Under the pieces are notes generated by a model. The model did no database searches and had not been told where the DNA came from. It saw only the letters and a program-made list of their open reading frames with translations. A program made the translations under genes and the position numbers. A stretch of DNA of 64,000 nucleotides from an uncultured Clostridia bacterium (GTDB lineage: Bacteria > Bacillota > Clostridia > Christensenellales > UBA1242): the NCBI GenBank assembly GCA_944360075.1, contig CALVTE010000004.1, positions 1 to 64,000 of the forward strand. The letters run 5' to 3'. Shown one piece after another: positions 36,298-44,034 of the stretch (positions are counted from its first letter, which is position 1; every line of letters begins with the position of its first letter).

Positions 36298-37380
36298 ATG
36301 AAAAAAATCAAATCTTTCAGCAAATCATTTGTTTTATTGCTATGCGCATTTTTTTTGGTTTTTGGTTTGCTTTTGACCAGCAATCTTTACACCTTGTCAA
36401 ATGCGGCTAATTCCTCCACCCCAGATTTGTCTATTGCAAACACCATCAAAGTTGAAGCTTTTGCAAGAGCGGAGCAAACTCTTTCAAAGGTTGAAAACGA
36501 AGAAAAAAACATGACCATCTATCAGTGGCAACAACTTCAAGGCTTTACAATTTCGTTTGACGAGAGCAAACTTGAAAGCGGCAAAGAGCCTCCAAAAGCC
36601 GAAGATGAAAAATACACCATGACTCTCAATGTTCGCTATGCCCCTTTGCTGTCGGAGGCAGTCCCTGAAAACGACGAGTTTGTCATCTACGAAAATGTGC
36701 TTGAGCCTGTCATCGCAGACAACTACACAGACCTTGAGTCCTTCACTTTTTATGTTGACGAAATTTTGACCGACACCTTCAATCTTCTTTCACAAGGCGA
36801 AGTTGAAATCAGCACACAAGGCTGGGGACTTTATCAATTTATTATTGACATCAACGGAGCTCAGTCAACTTCAAACTATATTGCTGTTGACCCAAACCAC
36901 CTTGAAGAAGGAACAACTTTTAACATTGCTTATGAGGACGACTACACCTTCTCAGGCCACAACGCATACAAATTTTATGTTGTGGGAGCAACCTCAGACG
37001 AACTTAAATATGTGAGAAAAGACTATTTTGTTTGGTATGTCTATGGAAAAGATTTTTCAAACAAAAACTATGTTTTGACAGCAGCAGATGCCACTGGCGA
37101 ATATGCTGGCTACGACTCTTTGTATAGCACAGTGGAGCGCACAGGAGACACCTTCTACTTCGATGATAATGGAGTAGCTGGAAATTGGAATGTTTACTGC
37201 GTTTATCAAGACGACTTTAACGGAGCAGAAATCACTTCATCACAATCTCACGCAGTTATGACAGGAGATGTGATTGAACCGGAAACAATCGTGTGGATTA
37301 TTGTGGGCATCAGCATTGCAGTGCTTGCCATTGTGATTGTTGTGATTGTTGTCAGCGTGAAAAAAGAAAAAGTATGGTAA
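36298..37380 (+). CDS. Secreted membrane-anchored protein of unknown function
   Basis: 360 residues, start at ATG 36298 with AAAGGAG. A signal peptide (about 1-40, ending near NAA) leads to an extracellular beta-rich region with many aromatic residues. One C-terminal membrane helix (about 328-352) and a short basic tail follow, giving a type I topology. No known domain recognised; the layout suits a surface receptor or adhesin. Confidence 0.65.
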   Translation: MKKIKSFSKSFVLLLCAFFLVFGLLLTSNLYTLSNAANSSTPDLSIANTIKVEAFARAEQTLSKVENEEKNMTIYQWQQLQGFTISFDESKLESGKEPPKAEDEKYTMTLNVRYAPLLSEAVPENDEFVIYENVLEPVIADNYTDLESFTFYVDEILTDTFNLLSQGEVEISTQGWGLYQFIIDINGAQSTSNYIAVDPNHLEEGTTFNIAYEDDYTFSGHNAYKFYVVGATSDELKYVRKDYFVWYVYGKDFSNKNYVLTAADATGEYAGYDSLYSTVERTGDTFYFDDNGVAGNWNVYCVYQDDFNGAEITSSQSHAVMTGDVIEPETIVWIIVGISIAVLAIVIVVIVVSVKKEKVW

Positions 37381-37382
37381 AA

Positions 37383-37408
37383 AAATTAGCAGCAATGCTA
37401 ATTTTTTT
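37383..37408. terminator. Bidirectional terminator
   Basis: AAATTAGC (37383-37390) and GCTAATTT (37397-37404), T run on both strands, between two converging genes. Confidence 0.8.
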
Positions 37409-37409
37409 G

Positions 37410-37805
37410 TTACAGAATGTTATGCACGTTGGCGCCCATAAAATGCAAATAACTATGGCAATACATCACAATAGCATCAAGCGCTGCTTTGAATTCCACC
37501 ATATCGTCATTTGAAATATACGCCTTAAGGTGCGAAATTTCATAGCTGAGCTCTTTGATAGAAATATGATTGACAAGATAGCACAGCTTTGACTCATCCT
37601 CCACCCAGTCAAACTCCAAATTGTCAACAAGCAAAACAATGTGATTTTCTTTCAAACTATCTTTGTCAGAGATATAGTTTTCAATCTCAAAGCAATAGTT
37701 TTGCACATTCTCAAGCGCCGAAGAAACCAGCTTTTCTTCAATCACACATATTGCAACAAGAAACAGAAAAATTATCAAAAAATTTATGTAATGAAAAACT
37801 TTCAT
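37410..37805 (-). CDS. DUF4363-like small membrane protein
   Basis: 131 residues: one N-terminal membrane helix (about 8-24) and a helical extracytoplasmic part. Genes of this shape often follow DUF421 genes in Clostridia. Here it overlaps the DUF421 stop as ATGA, so the two are translationally coupled. Function not known. Confidence 0.7.
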   Translation of the reverse strand: MKVFHYINFLIIFLFLVAICVIEEKLVSSALENVQNYCFEIENYISDKDSLKENHIVLLVDNLEFDWVEDESKLCYLVNHISIKELSYEISHLKAYISNDDMVEFKAALDAIVMYCHSYLHFMGANVHNIL

Positions 37806-38515
37806 CTTTCGCCCAGCCCTTTTGTTTGAAATGATTTGCCCTTATTTTTTTTCAGTTGAATATACCCCTTGCCCGACTTTTCAATAGACAAAACCAGCAC
37901 GTCTTTGACCTTTGCATTGGCTTCTTTTTTCACAAGTTGTTCCACTTTTTGTTTGTCTAAAACCGCAAGTGCCACATTGTCCTCCAAAATTTTGCCTTCG
38001 CACACAAGAGTGATGGGCACAAAACTCTCGTCAGGTTGCAACTCAAGGTCTTGACAAGTTGCAGGCGAAAATTGGGCTTTTGGCATAACTGAAATTTTGC
38101 CGCTTGTCTCGACAATCGCATACTGCACTTGTGTGATTGAAAAAAAACCTTTGTCGCGAAGACAAGCCAGTATGTCATCTATGGTCATGTTTAGTTTTTT
38201 CATAGCTTTATAGTCAATCCCGTCAGGATTGATCAAAATCACTGGCTTGCCAGACAAAAAACTGCTCAGTTTGATGCTCAATCGCGTGAATAATGTGAGC
38301 AAAAAATGCAAAATGACCAGTGTGAGCAACGGGATGATACCATGCAAAACAGGAATGGAAATATCAGCCATGGGAATGGTGGCAAGGTCTGCAATGATAA
38401 GAGTAAGCACAAGCTCGAAAGGTTGCATCTGACCAATTTGCCTTTTGCCCATAAGCCGAAAAACCAACAGCACAACACAATAGATTAAAATCGACCTGAC
38501 AATGATTGTAAGCAT
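37802..38515 (-). CDS. DUF421 (YetF-like) membrane protein
   Basis: 237 residues with three N-terminal membrane helices (ending near residue 78), followed by the two small cytoplasmic YetF domains (motifs INPDGIDYKAMKKLNMTIDD and CLRDKGFFSITQVQYAIVE). Some relatives in spore formers (SpoVA-linked or YetF) influence spore properties, but the function is not settled. A TATAAT box ends 5 bases before the ATG with no ribosome binding site. Confidence 0.88.
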   Translation of the reverse strand: MLTIIVRSILIYCVVLLVFRLMGKRQIGQMQPFELVLTLIIADLATIPMADISIPVLHGIIPLLTLVILHFLLTLFTRLSIKLSSFLSGKPVILINPDGIDYKAMKKLNMTIDDILACLRDKGFFSITQVQYAIVETSGKISVMPKAQFSPATCQDLELQPDESFVPITLVCEGKILEDNVALAVLDKQKVEQLVKKEANAKVKDVLVLSIEKSGKGYIQLKKNKGKSFQTKGLGER

Positions 38516-38549
38516 GCTTTATTATAAGCATATTTCACAAAATTACCAA
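38516..38549 (-). promoter_or_regulatory. DUF421 gene promoter, probably giving a leaderless mRNA
   Basis: TTGGTA (38544-38549), 17-base spacer, TATAAT (38521-38526), then 5 bases to the ATG. Confidence 0.65.
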
Positions 38550-38570
38550 AAAAGCCAAAAAATTGTTGCT

Positions 38571-40106
38571 CTATGCCCGTTTTCTTTTTATTTTTACCAA
38601 ACTTTTTGCATAACCTGAACTCTTCACAATAATTGCTTTTATGTCAACCAGACCTAAAACGCCGCATAGAAGAGCAAAGCAAACACTCCCCACACCCGCG
38701 CCCAGCACAAGGGTTGCAAACAACGGCAGAAAATGATTTGCAACTGAAACGCTGAAAGCCGTGATGGCAGCGCTTGGCAAAATGGCTAAAAGCAGCTGCA
38801 ATAGCGTTTTGCCAAGTTTTAGTTTGATGCCCATCTTCTTTTTCAACATAACAAGGTTCAAAACACCCGTGACCAAGTAGCTTGCGCCCATCCCCCAAAT
38901 AAAAGCGTTTATGCCAACATAGCGGGGCAGAAAATATATAGCCAAAAACATTACAACTGTGCCGCAAATAAAATTCTTGAAAGATTTGACCTCATAGCCA
39001 AGTGAGTTGAGCAGCGAACTTGTTATGTTTGTAAGTCCAAGCGGCAACAAAACAAAACTGGCCTCTTGCAAAAGGGTGCCGCTCATAATGTTGTCATAAA
39101 GAAAAACGCCCGCCAGCTCGCCCATGCCTAGATAAAGAGGTATGAAAAGAGAAGAAGTCAGCAGCGAAAACAAAATTGAAGAGCGAATTCGATTTTCAAT
39201 ATGCGCTTTGTCGTTTTGCGCCAGCGCTTTTGACATGTCTGGAATAAGTGCGGTGGAAAGCGAGCCAATCAAAGTTGTTGGCACAAACAAAAGCGGCAGC
39301 GTCATGCCCACGGCAATGCCATACAAACTGAGCGCTTGCGAAGAACTATAGCCAATCTCGATAAGTTTGGCAGGCAAAATCAAGGCAACAAGGGGCTGAA
39401 TAAAACTGCCCGCCACCCTTATGCCTGTGATGGGACAAGACTGCTTGAAAAGCGGTTTGAAAATTTGTTTTTGCGGTTTTGACAATTTTGAACCGTAAAA
39501 AAAGTATAGCAAAACAACAAACAGCATTGAAAACAGGCAGGCAACATTCAAAGACCATGCAACATCAAAGGCCTTTTCTATGGCCGAGCTTGCCCCGCCC
39601 AGCAAAATCACGCAAACCAAAATGCGAACAATTTGTTCATAAAGTTCGCTTGAGCAGAGGGCGAAATAGTTGTCTCTGCCCCACATGGCCCCGCGAAGCA
39701 CGCTGTAAACGGCAGAAAAAATCAAACTTGGCAGCATAATAATCAAAATGTGCAGACATCTTTCGTCTGTGAAAAAATAGGCAAAAACATTGTGAAAAAC
39801 AAGCACAATAACGCATAAAAGCAAAGACAAAAAAAGAGCGTATAGGAGAGCGGTGCTGACAAGCGAGCCCTCTTTCTTTTTGTCGCCCACGGCCATGTAA
39901 GAGGAGTTTAAGCGAGAAATAACAAGAGGCAGCCCACTAGAGATTATAGTGAGCAAAACCATAAAAATAGAAAAGGCCACTTGATACATGCCAAGGGCTT
40001 CTGCTCCCACCGTTCGAGAAAGATAAATCCTGAAAAGAAAGCCCACCACTCTTGTGATAACGGAAAAAATTGTTATAAGCGCAACTGTTTTGAAAAGTGA
40101 TTTCAT
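38571..40106 (-). CDS. spoVB: Stage V sporulation protein B, polysaccharide-flippase family
   Basis: 511 residues, 14 predicted membrane helices of the MOP superfamily. The opening (TRVVGFLFRIYLSRTVGAEA) is typical of SpoVB/MurJ-like flippases. SpoVB is needed for the spore cortex in B. subtilis, probably moving lipid-linked precursors. A MurJ-type role in vegetative wall synthesis cannot be excluded. The ATG follows an AAGGAG site. Confidence 0.88.
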   Translation of the reverse strand: MKSLFKTVALITIFSVITRVVGFLFRIYLSRTVGAEALGMYQVAFSIFMVLLTIISSGLPLVISRLNSSYMAVGDKKKEGSLVSTALLYALFLSLLLCVIVLVFHNVFAYFFTDERCLHILIIMLPSLIFSAVYSVLRGAMWGRDNYFALCSSELYEQIVRILVCVILLGGASSAIEKAFDVAWSLNVACLFSMLFVVLLYFFYGSKLSKPQKQIFKPLFKQSCPITGIRVAGSFIQPLVALILPAKLIEIGYSSSQALSLYGIAVGMTLPLLFVPTTLIGSLSTALIPDMSKALAQNDKAHIENRIRSSILFSLLTSSLFIPLYLGMGELAGVFLYDNIMSGTLLQEASFVLLPLGLTNITSSLLNSLGYEVKSFKNFICGTVVMFLAIYFLPRYVGINAFIWGMGASYLVTGVLNLVMLKKKMGIKLKLGKTLLQLLLAILPSAAITAFSVSVANHFLPLFATLVLGAGVGSVCFALLCGVLGLVDIKAIIVKSSGYAKSLVKIKRKRA

Positions 40107-40319
40107 ATTTCTCCTTGTTCATATAAATATTAAAACAGCAAAAAAATTATTATAACAAGAAGCGACTATGCAAAAAATATACTAATTTATATTGCCCAAG
40201 AACAAAGCGCCTAGTAAGATTGCAAACAATCACGGCAAAAACTTTTTGAATAATTTGATAAACAACCAAATTTTATCAAAAAAAGATAAAATTTTTTATC
40301 GAAATTTTTGCTATTTTTC

Positions 40320-41030
40320 TTATTCCGATTTTTTCTTAAAAAGCTTGTAAATAAAATTTTCAATTTGTTTGTTGTATTTTGTGGAAAAATAAATTGCCAG
40401 CAGGCAAAGCAGCATAATAGCGCCCCAAACATAAAGTCCCCAGCCGCTATAAGGGATTATGTCGCCCGCCGAAAGATAACTCATGGCAAAAACTCCAATC
40501 GTGCGAGTAAAAATTTGCGTCACCATAAAAAACGTCCAACTCATATCGGTCAAGCCTGCCACCATGCACAAAACATCATCGGGGAAAAGCGGCAAAAGCA
40601 TCATAAGCACAAAACTATATTTTGCATTGCTTAAAAACTTCGACCATTTTCTCTCGCTTTCCTTGCCCACCATAAACTCTACAATTTTTCTGCCGAAAAT
40701 TCTGCCAAGAGCAAAGGCAACGGCGCTGCCAAGCAGTATTCCTGCCAGTGAAAGAAGGGAAGCTTGCAGCGGCCCATAAATCAAACACCCTGCAACCACA
40801 ACCAAGGGCGAAGGAATGGGGATAAAGGTGACCTGCAAAAACTGCAGCAGCACAAAAAATGCTCTGCCCCAAATGCCCAAAGCCAAAATTTCTTTTTTTA
40901 GTTTGTCAACCGAATTTAGTTTTTCCCACCAGCCCGTGTGATACAAAACAAGATAGACGGCCAAAAAAAATATTGCAAAGGCCAAAAGCACCAGAAAAAT
41001 TTTTAGAATGGTTTTCAGTTTTGCCTTCAT
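40320..41030 (-). CDS. TVP38/TMEM64 family membrane protein
   Basis: 236 residues from ATG 41030; an in-frame ATG-type start at 41078 is less likely. Five or six membrane helices with the family's conserved central stretch (FIPIPSPLVVVAGCLIYGP, then GSAVAFALGR). Related to DedA proteins, which act in lipid carrier recycling; the exact substrate is unknown. TATTAT (41037-41042) ends 6 bases before the ATG but no good -35 is seen. Confidence 0.85.
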   Translation of the reverse strand: MKAKLKTILKIFLVLLAFAIFFLAVYLVLYHTGWWEKLNSVDKLKKEILALGIWGRAFFVLLQFLQVTFIPIPSPLVVVAGCLIYGPLQASLLSLAGILLGSAVAFALGRIFGRKIVEFMVGKESERKWSKFLSNAKYSFVLMMLLPLFPDDVLCMVAGLTDMSWTFFMVTQIFTRTIGVFAMSYLSAGDIIPYSGWGLYVWGAIMLLCLLAIYFSTKYNKQIENFIYKLFKKKSE

Positions 41031-41057
41031 GATTTTATAATAACTCTTGCCAAAAAA

Positions 41058-41090
41058 TATATGCTTTTGCAAAGGCATATTTTTGTTTTT
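41058..41090. terminator. Hairpin with T tracts between divergent genes
   Basis: An imperfect palindrome, ATATGCTTTTGCAAAGGCATAT, with T runs on both sides, looks like a bidirectional terminator. It lies between two genes that start away from each other, where a terminator is not expected. Confidence 0.45.
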
Positions 41091-41122
41091 TAGACAAATA
41101 ATACAAAAAAAGGGAGAAAAAC

Positions 41123-42631
41123 GTGAAAAACAACCTCAAACAAACTTCAACAGCTGCAAAAACCTCTGCTGAGCAAAACAAAAATCAAAACAAAAAAGCT
41201 GCAGCACTTTGGCTTTTTGCAGTGTCTTTTATTGCTGTGGGGCTGCTGCTTTTCTGCCAGCTATATTTTGGCAACCCCATCGGCGAAGAGACAACATTTT
41301 ATCAAAACACTTCTGTCAACGGGATTGACATCTCGGGGCTGAACAAACAGCAAGCCACCCAGCTTGTTGACACAACTTTGGCCAATGAGATGGCAAACAC
41401 CACCATTGTTTTGACTGATGGAGAACACTCTTGGCAACTTTGTGGCAAAGATTTTGAATATGTTGGCAACATTGAAAATCCGCTTTCTGAGCTTTTGAAT
41501 TATGGCAGAGAAGGCAACTTTTTTGAAAAGAAAAAAATTGAAAAACAGATTAAGCAGCAAGGGCTTAAAGTGGAAATCCCTTATGAAAATCTCTTTGGCG
41601 GCATGAAGGAAAAGGTTAATGAAATCTGCCAAGAGGTTGAAAAAACCTATCATGAATGCCAAATAAAATTTGACCCAAACAAAGCCCAAATGTTCACCTT
41701 GTCAAAGGGTCAAACAGGCAAAGTGGTGGACAGAGAAAAATTGAGCTCCGCCCTTGACAAAGCAATATCTTCAAAAAATGCTAGAGAAATTGAAATCCCC
41801 TTGGCTGAAATTGTTCCAGAAAATAACGGCGAAGAACTTTTGAAACAGATTGGCAAAAGAAGCCAGTTTGCCACTTCTTACGCCACAAGCTCGACAAAAC
41901 GCAAAAACAACATAAAAAAAGCCCTTGAATGTTTTAATGGAATGACGGTGCTGCCTGGCGAGACAGTTTCGTTCAACCAAACCACAGGGCCAAGAACAAA
42001 AGAAAACGGCTATGAAAATGCAAACATCATTGTTGGCGGCAATTATGTGCCCGGCACAGGTGGCGGAGTATGCCAAGCTTCAACCACCCTTTACAATGCC
42101 CTTCTTTTGGCCGATATGGAGATTGAAAGTGTTTGTCATCACTCTCTGCCTGCCTCTTACGTTCCCCTTTCTTTTGACGCAATGGTCAGTGAAGGCTATG
42201 CCGACCTTGTGTTTAAAAACAGCTCTGACTGCCCTATTTTTATCAAAACCATCTGCGATGACCAAAAAGCAACCGTTGAAATTTACGGAAAAAATTTTGA
42301 GAAGGGAAAGGAAATCAAAACACGCTCTGAACTTGTGAGAACTATTGCACACGGTGGCGACAAAATCATAAGCGACAAAGAAGGCAAATATTCAAATCAA
42401 GTTTTGTATAAAGGAGAATATTTTCGGCTGAAATACCCAAAACAGGGCTATGAAAGCAAGGGCTTTTTGCAATATTTTGAAAACGGCATCCTTGTGGAAG
42501 AAAAAGAAATTCGCCACGACCACTATCAGCCTCAAACAGGCATCATCATTGAAGGCACAGAAGATTTGGGAGAAGGCATGAGTTTGCCAGACAATGGAGT
42601 CAAGTTTATTCCGCCACAAAAAAATGTTTAA
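41123..42631 (+). CDS. VanW family protein
   Basis: 502 residues, GTG start at 41123 after AGGGAG. One N-terminal membrane helix (about 29-49) anchors a mostly extracellular protein. Residues about 60-230 resemble the repeated peptidoglycan-binding-like module of the YoaR/VanW group. The VanW domain (about 250-405) includes LPGETVSFNQTTGPRT and GGGVCQASTTLYNALL. VanW occurs with glycopeptide resistance clusters but is common without them; its activity is unknown. No van genes are nearby. Confidence 0.9.
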   Translation: MKNNLKQTSTAAKTSAEQNKNQNKKAAALWLFAVSFIAVGLLLFCQLYFGNPIGEETTFYQNTSVNGIDISGLNKQQATQLVDTTLANEMANTTIVLTDGEHSWQLCGKDFEYVGNIENPLSELLNYGREGNFFEKKKIEKQIKQQGLKVEIPYENLFGGMKEKVNEICQEVEKTYHECQIKFDPNKAQMFTLSKGQTGKVVDREKLSSALDKAISSKNAREIEIPLAEIVPENNGEELLKQIGKRSQFATSYATSSTKRKNNIKKALECFNGMTVLPGETVSFNQTTGPRTKENGYENANIIVGGNYVPGTGGGVCQASTTLYNALLLADMEIESVCHHSLPASYVPLSFDAMVSEGYADLVFKNSSDCPIFIKTICDDQKATVEIYGKNFEKGKEIKTRSELVRTIAHGGDKIISDKEGKYSNQVLYKGEYFRLKYPKQGYESKGFLQYFENGILVEEKEIRHDHYQPQTGIIIEGTEDLGEGMSLPDNGVKFIPPQKNV

Positions 42632-42632
42632 A

Positions 42633-42658
42633 AAAAAGCGAGCAAATCTCGCTTTTTT
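42633..42658. terminator. Bidirectional terminator between the VanW gene and cca
   Basis: AAAAAGCGAG (42633-42642) and CTCGCTTTTT (42648-42657), perfect 10-bp stem with a CAAAT loop, between converging genes. Confidence 0.85.
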
Positions 42659-42665
42659 AACAAAT

Positions 42666-43904
42666 TTATAGATATTTCAACTTTTGCTCAACAGCCTTGA
42701 CCAGAACGCTTTTGTTGTTTTCAAGTTTGCCTTCAAAAACATCTGAGAGCAAACTTTCCAAAATCGCGTTGTATCTGTATGGCTTGACTGTTGGATAGTT
42801 TTTGCGGATATCTTCACCCGACACTTTCAAATCTTTGATTGTGATGATAAGTTTGTGCGATATGATATATCGATAAAAGAAATCGTATTTGTTTGCCAAA
42901 TATTTTGATTTGTGCACCAAAAGTTTGTAAATAAGAGGGAAATTATCAAAATATTTGAAAAAGTACTCCTTGTTTTGCAGTCTGTTGAGTGCGTCGTAAT
43001 AGCCAGACAAAATATTGATATATGTGGCTACCATTTTTTTGTTTAGGCCAAAAGAATTTGTCAAAATCAAATTGAGATAGTAAGAAATTGAAATCGGTTT
43101 GACGGTGTCAACAAGGTCAATCAAAAAGCCTTGCGATTTGTGCTCAACTTTTTTGACCATGTTGAGCTTTATTTTCGCGCAGTCAATGCCAAAAACCGGC
43201 CAAAGTTTGAATTTGTTGAATTGTTTGAAAACTTTGAGATAGGCATTTGGTTTTGAGTAGCCTGGATATCTTTTTCCGCTATGCAAAATGCAAGTGATTT
43301 CGTAAATCACCCTTTCGCCAGAGATATCTCTGACATTTGAAGAAAATTTGATAGCGCCAGCCAGCGTGGCTTTGTCAATTTTGAAATTAAGTTCACATTC
43401 AAACCGAAACAGACGAAGAATTCTTAGCCCGTCATGCGCAAACACAAAGTCTGGCGTTTCAATAGTCTTTAAAATCTTGTTTTTTGTATCTTGAATGCCG
43501 CCATAAATGTCGATAAACTTATCGTTTGCAATATCGTAGTAAATGCAGTTGCAAGTGAAGTCTCTTCTTTTTGCGTCTTCCTGCAAACTGTCGATAAACT
43601 CAACCTTTTCAGGCGTGTGCAAGCCGCCTTCTTTATAAAACTCTCTTCTGAAAGAAGAAAATTCAAATTTTGCTTCACCGCTGCTGATAAGGGCTGTGCC
43701 AACAAGTTTGTTTTTTATTTTCACTTGAAATTTGCTTTTTTCAAGCACCTTGGCAAGCTCGTCAACTGTTATGGCGCCGCAGATATCAATGTCTTCTCCT
43801 TTTATTCCAAGAATTGAATTGCGGATGTATCCTCCCACCACATAAAGCGAGCAAGGAAGCAATTTTGCAAGTTCTTTAAGCGATTTTGGAATATTCAGCA
43901 GCAT
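42666..43904 (-). CDS. cca: CCA tRNA nucleotidyltransferase or poly(A) polymerase family
   Basis: 412 residues. The nucleotidyltransferase head has VVGGYIRNSILG and the catalytic DID motif; the RNA-binding region RRDFTCNCIYYD follows. Class II CCA enzymes add or repair the tRNA 3' end. I chose the second in-frame ATG (43904) because it lies 8 bases from AAGGAG, while the first (43910) is only 2 bases away. Bacterial poly(A) polymerase is a close relative, so the exact enzyme is inferred. Confidence 0.88.
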   Translation of the reverse strand: MLLNIPKSLKELAKLLPCSLYVVGGYIRNSILGIKGEDIDICGAITVDELAKVLEKSKFQVKIKNKLVGTALISSGEAKFEFSSFRREFYKEGGLHTPEKVEFIDSLQEDAKRRDFTCNCIYYDIANDKFIDIYGGIQDTKNKILKTIETPDFVFAHDGLRILRLFRFECELNFKIDKATLAGAIKFSSNVRDISGERVIYEITCILHSGKRYPGYSKPNAYLKVFKQFNKFKLWPVFGIDCAKIKLNMVKKVEHKSQGFLIDLVDTVKPISISYYLNLILTNSFGLNKKMVATYINILSGYYDALNRLQNKEYFFKYFDNFPLIYKLLVHKSKYLANKYDFFYRYIISHKLIITIKDLKVSGEDIRKNYPTVKPYRYNAILESLLSDVFEGKLENNKSVLVKAVEQKLKYL

Positions 43905-43924
43905 AGACATCTCTCCTTGTATTT

Positions 43925-43954
43925 ATAATAGATGTTTTTGAGTACAAAAGTCAA
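43925..43954 (-). promoter_or_regulatory. cca promoter
   Basis: TTGACT (43949-43954), 18-base spacer, TATTAT (43925-43930). Confidence 0.65.
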
Positions 43955-43971
43955 ATCTATTACGAATAAAG

Positions 43972-44000
43972 TTGACTTTTTTTTGTAAAAATTATATAAT
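43972..44000 (+). promoter_or_regulatory. P-type ATPase gene promoter
   Basis: TTGACT (43972-43977), 17-base spacer, perfect TATAAT (43995-44000). It is divergent from the cca promoter. Confidence 0.8.
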
Positions 44001-44034
44001 TTTTTTGTATAAAATAAAAGATATCAGAGGTCTT

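Noticed and set aside
41123..42631. Vancomycin-resistance gene cluster
   Set aside because: Only the VanW domain is present; there is no vanS/vanR, vanH, ligase or vanX, and VanW proteins are common outside resistance clusters.
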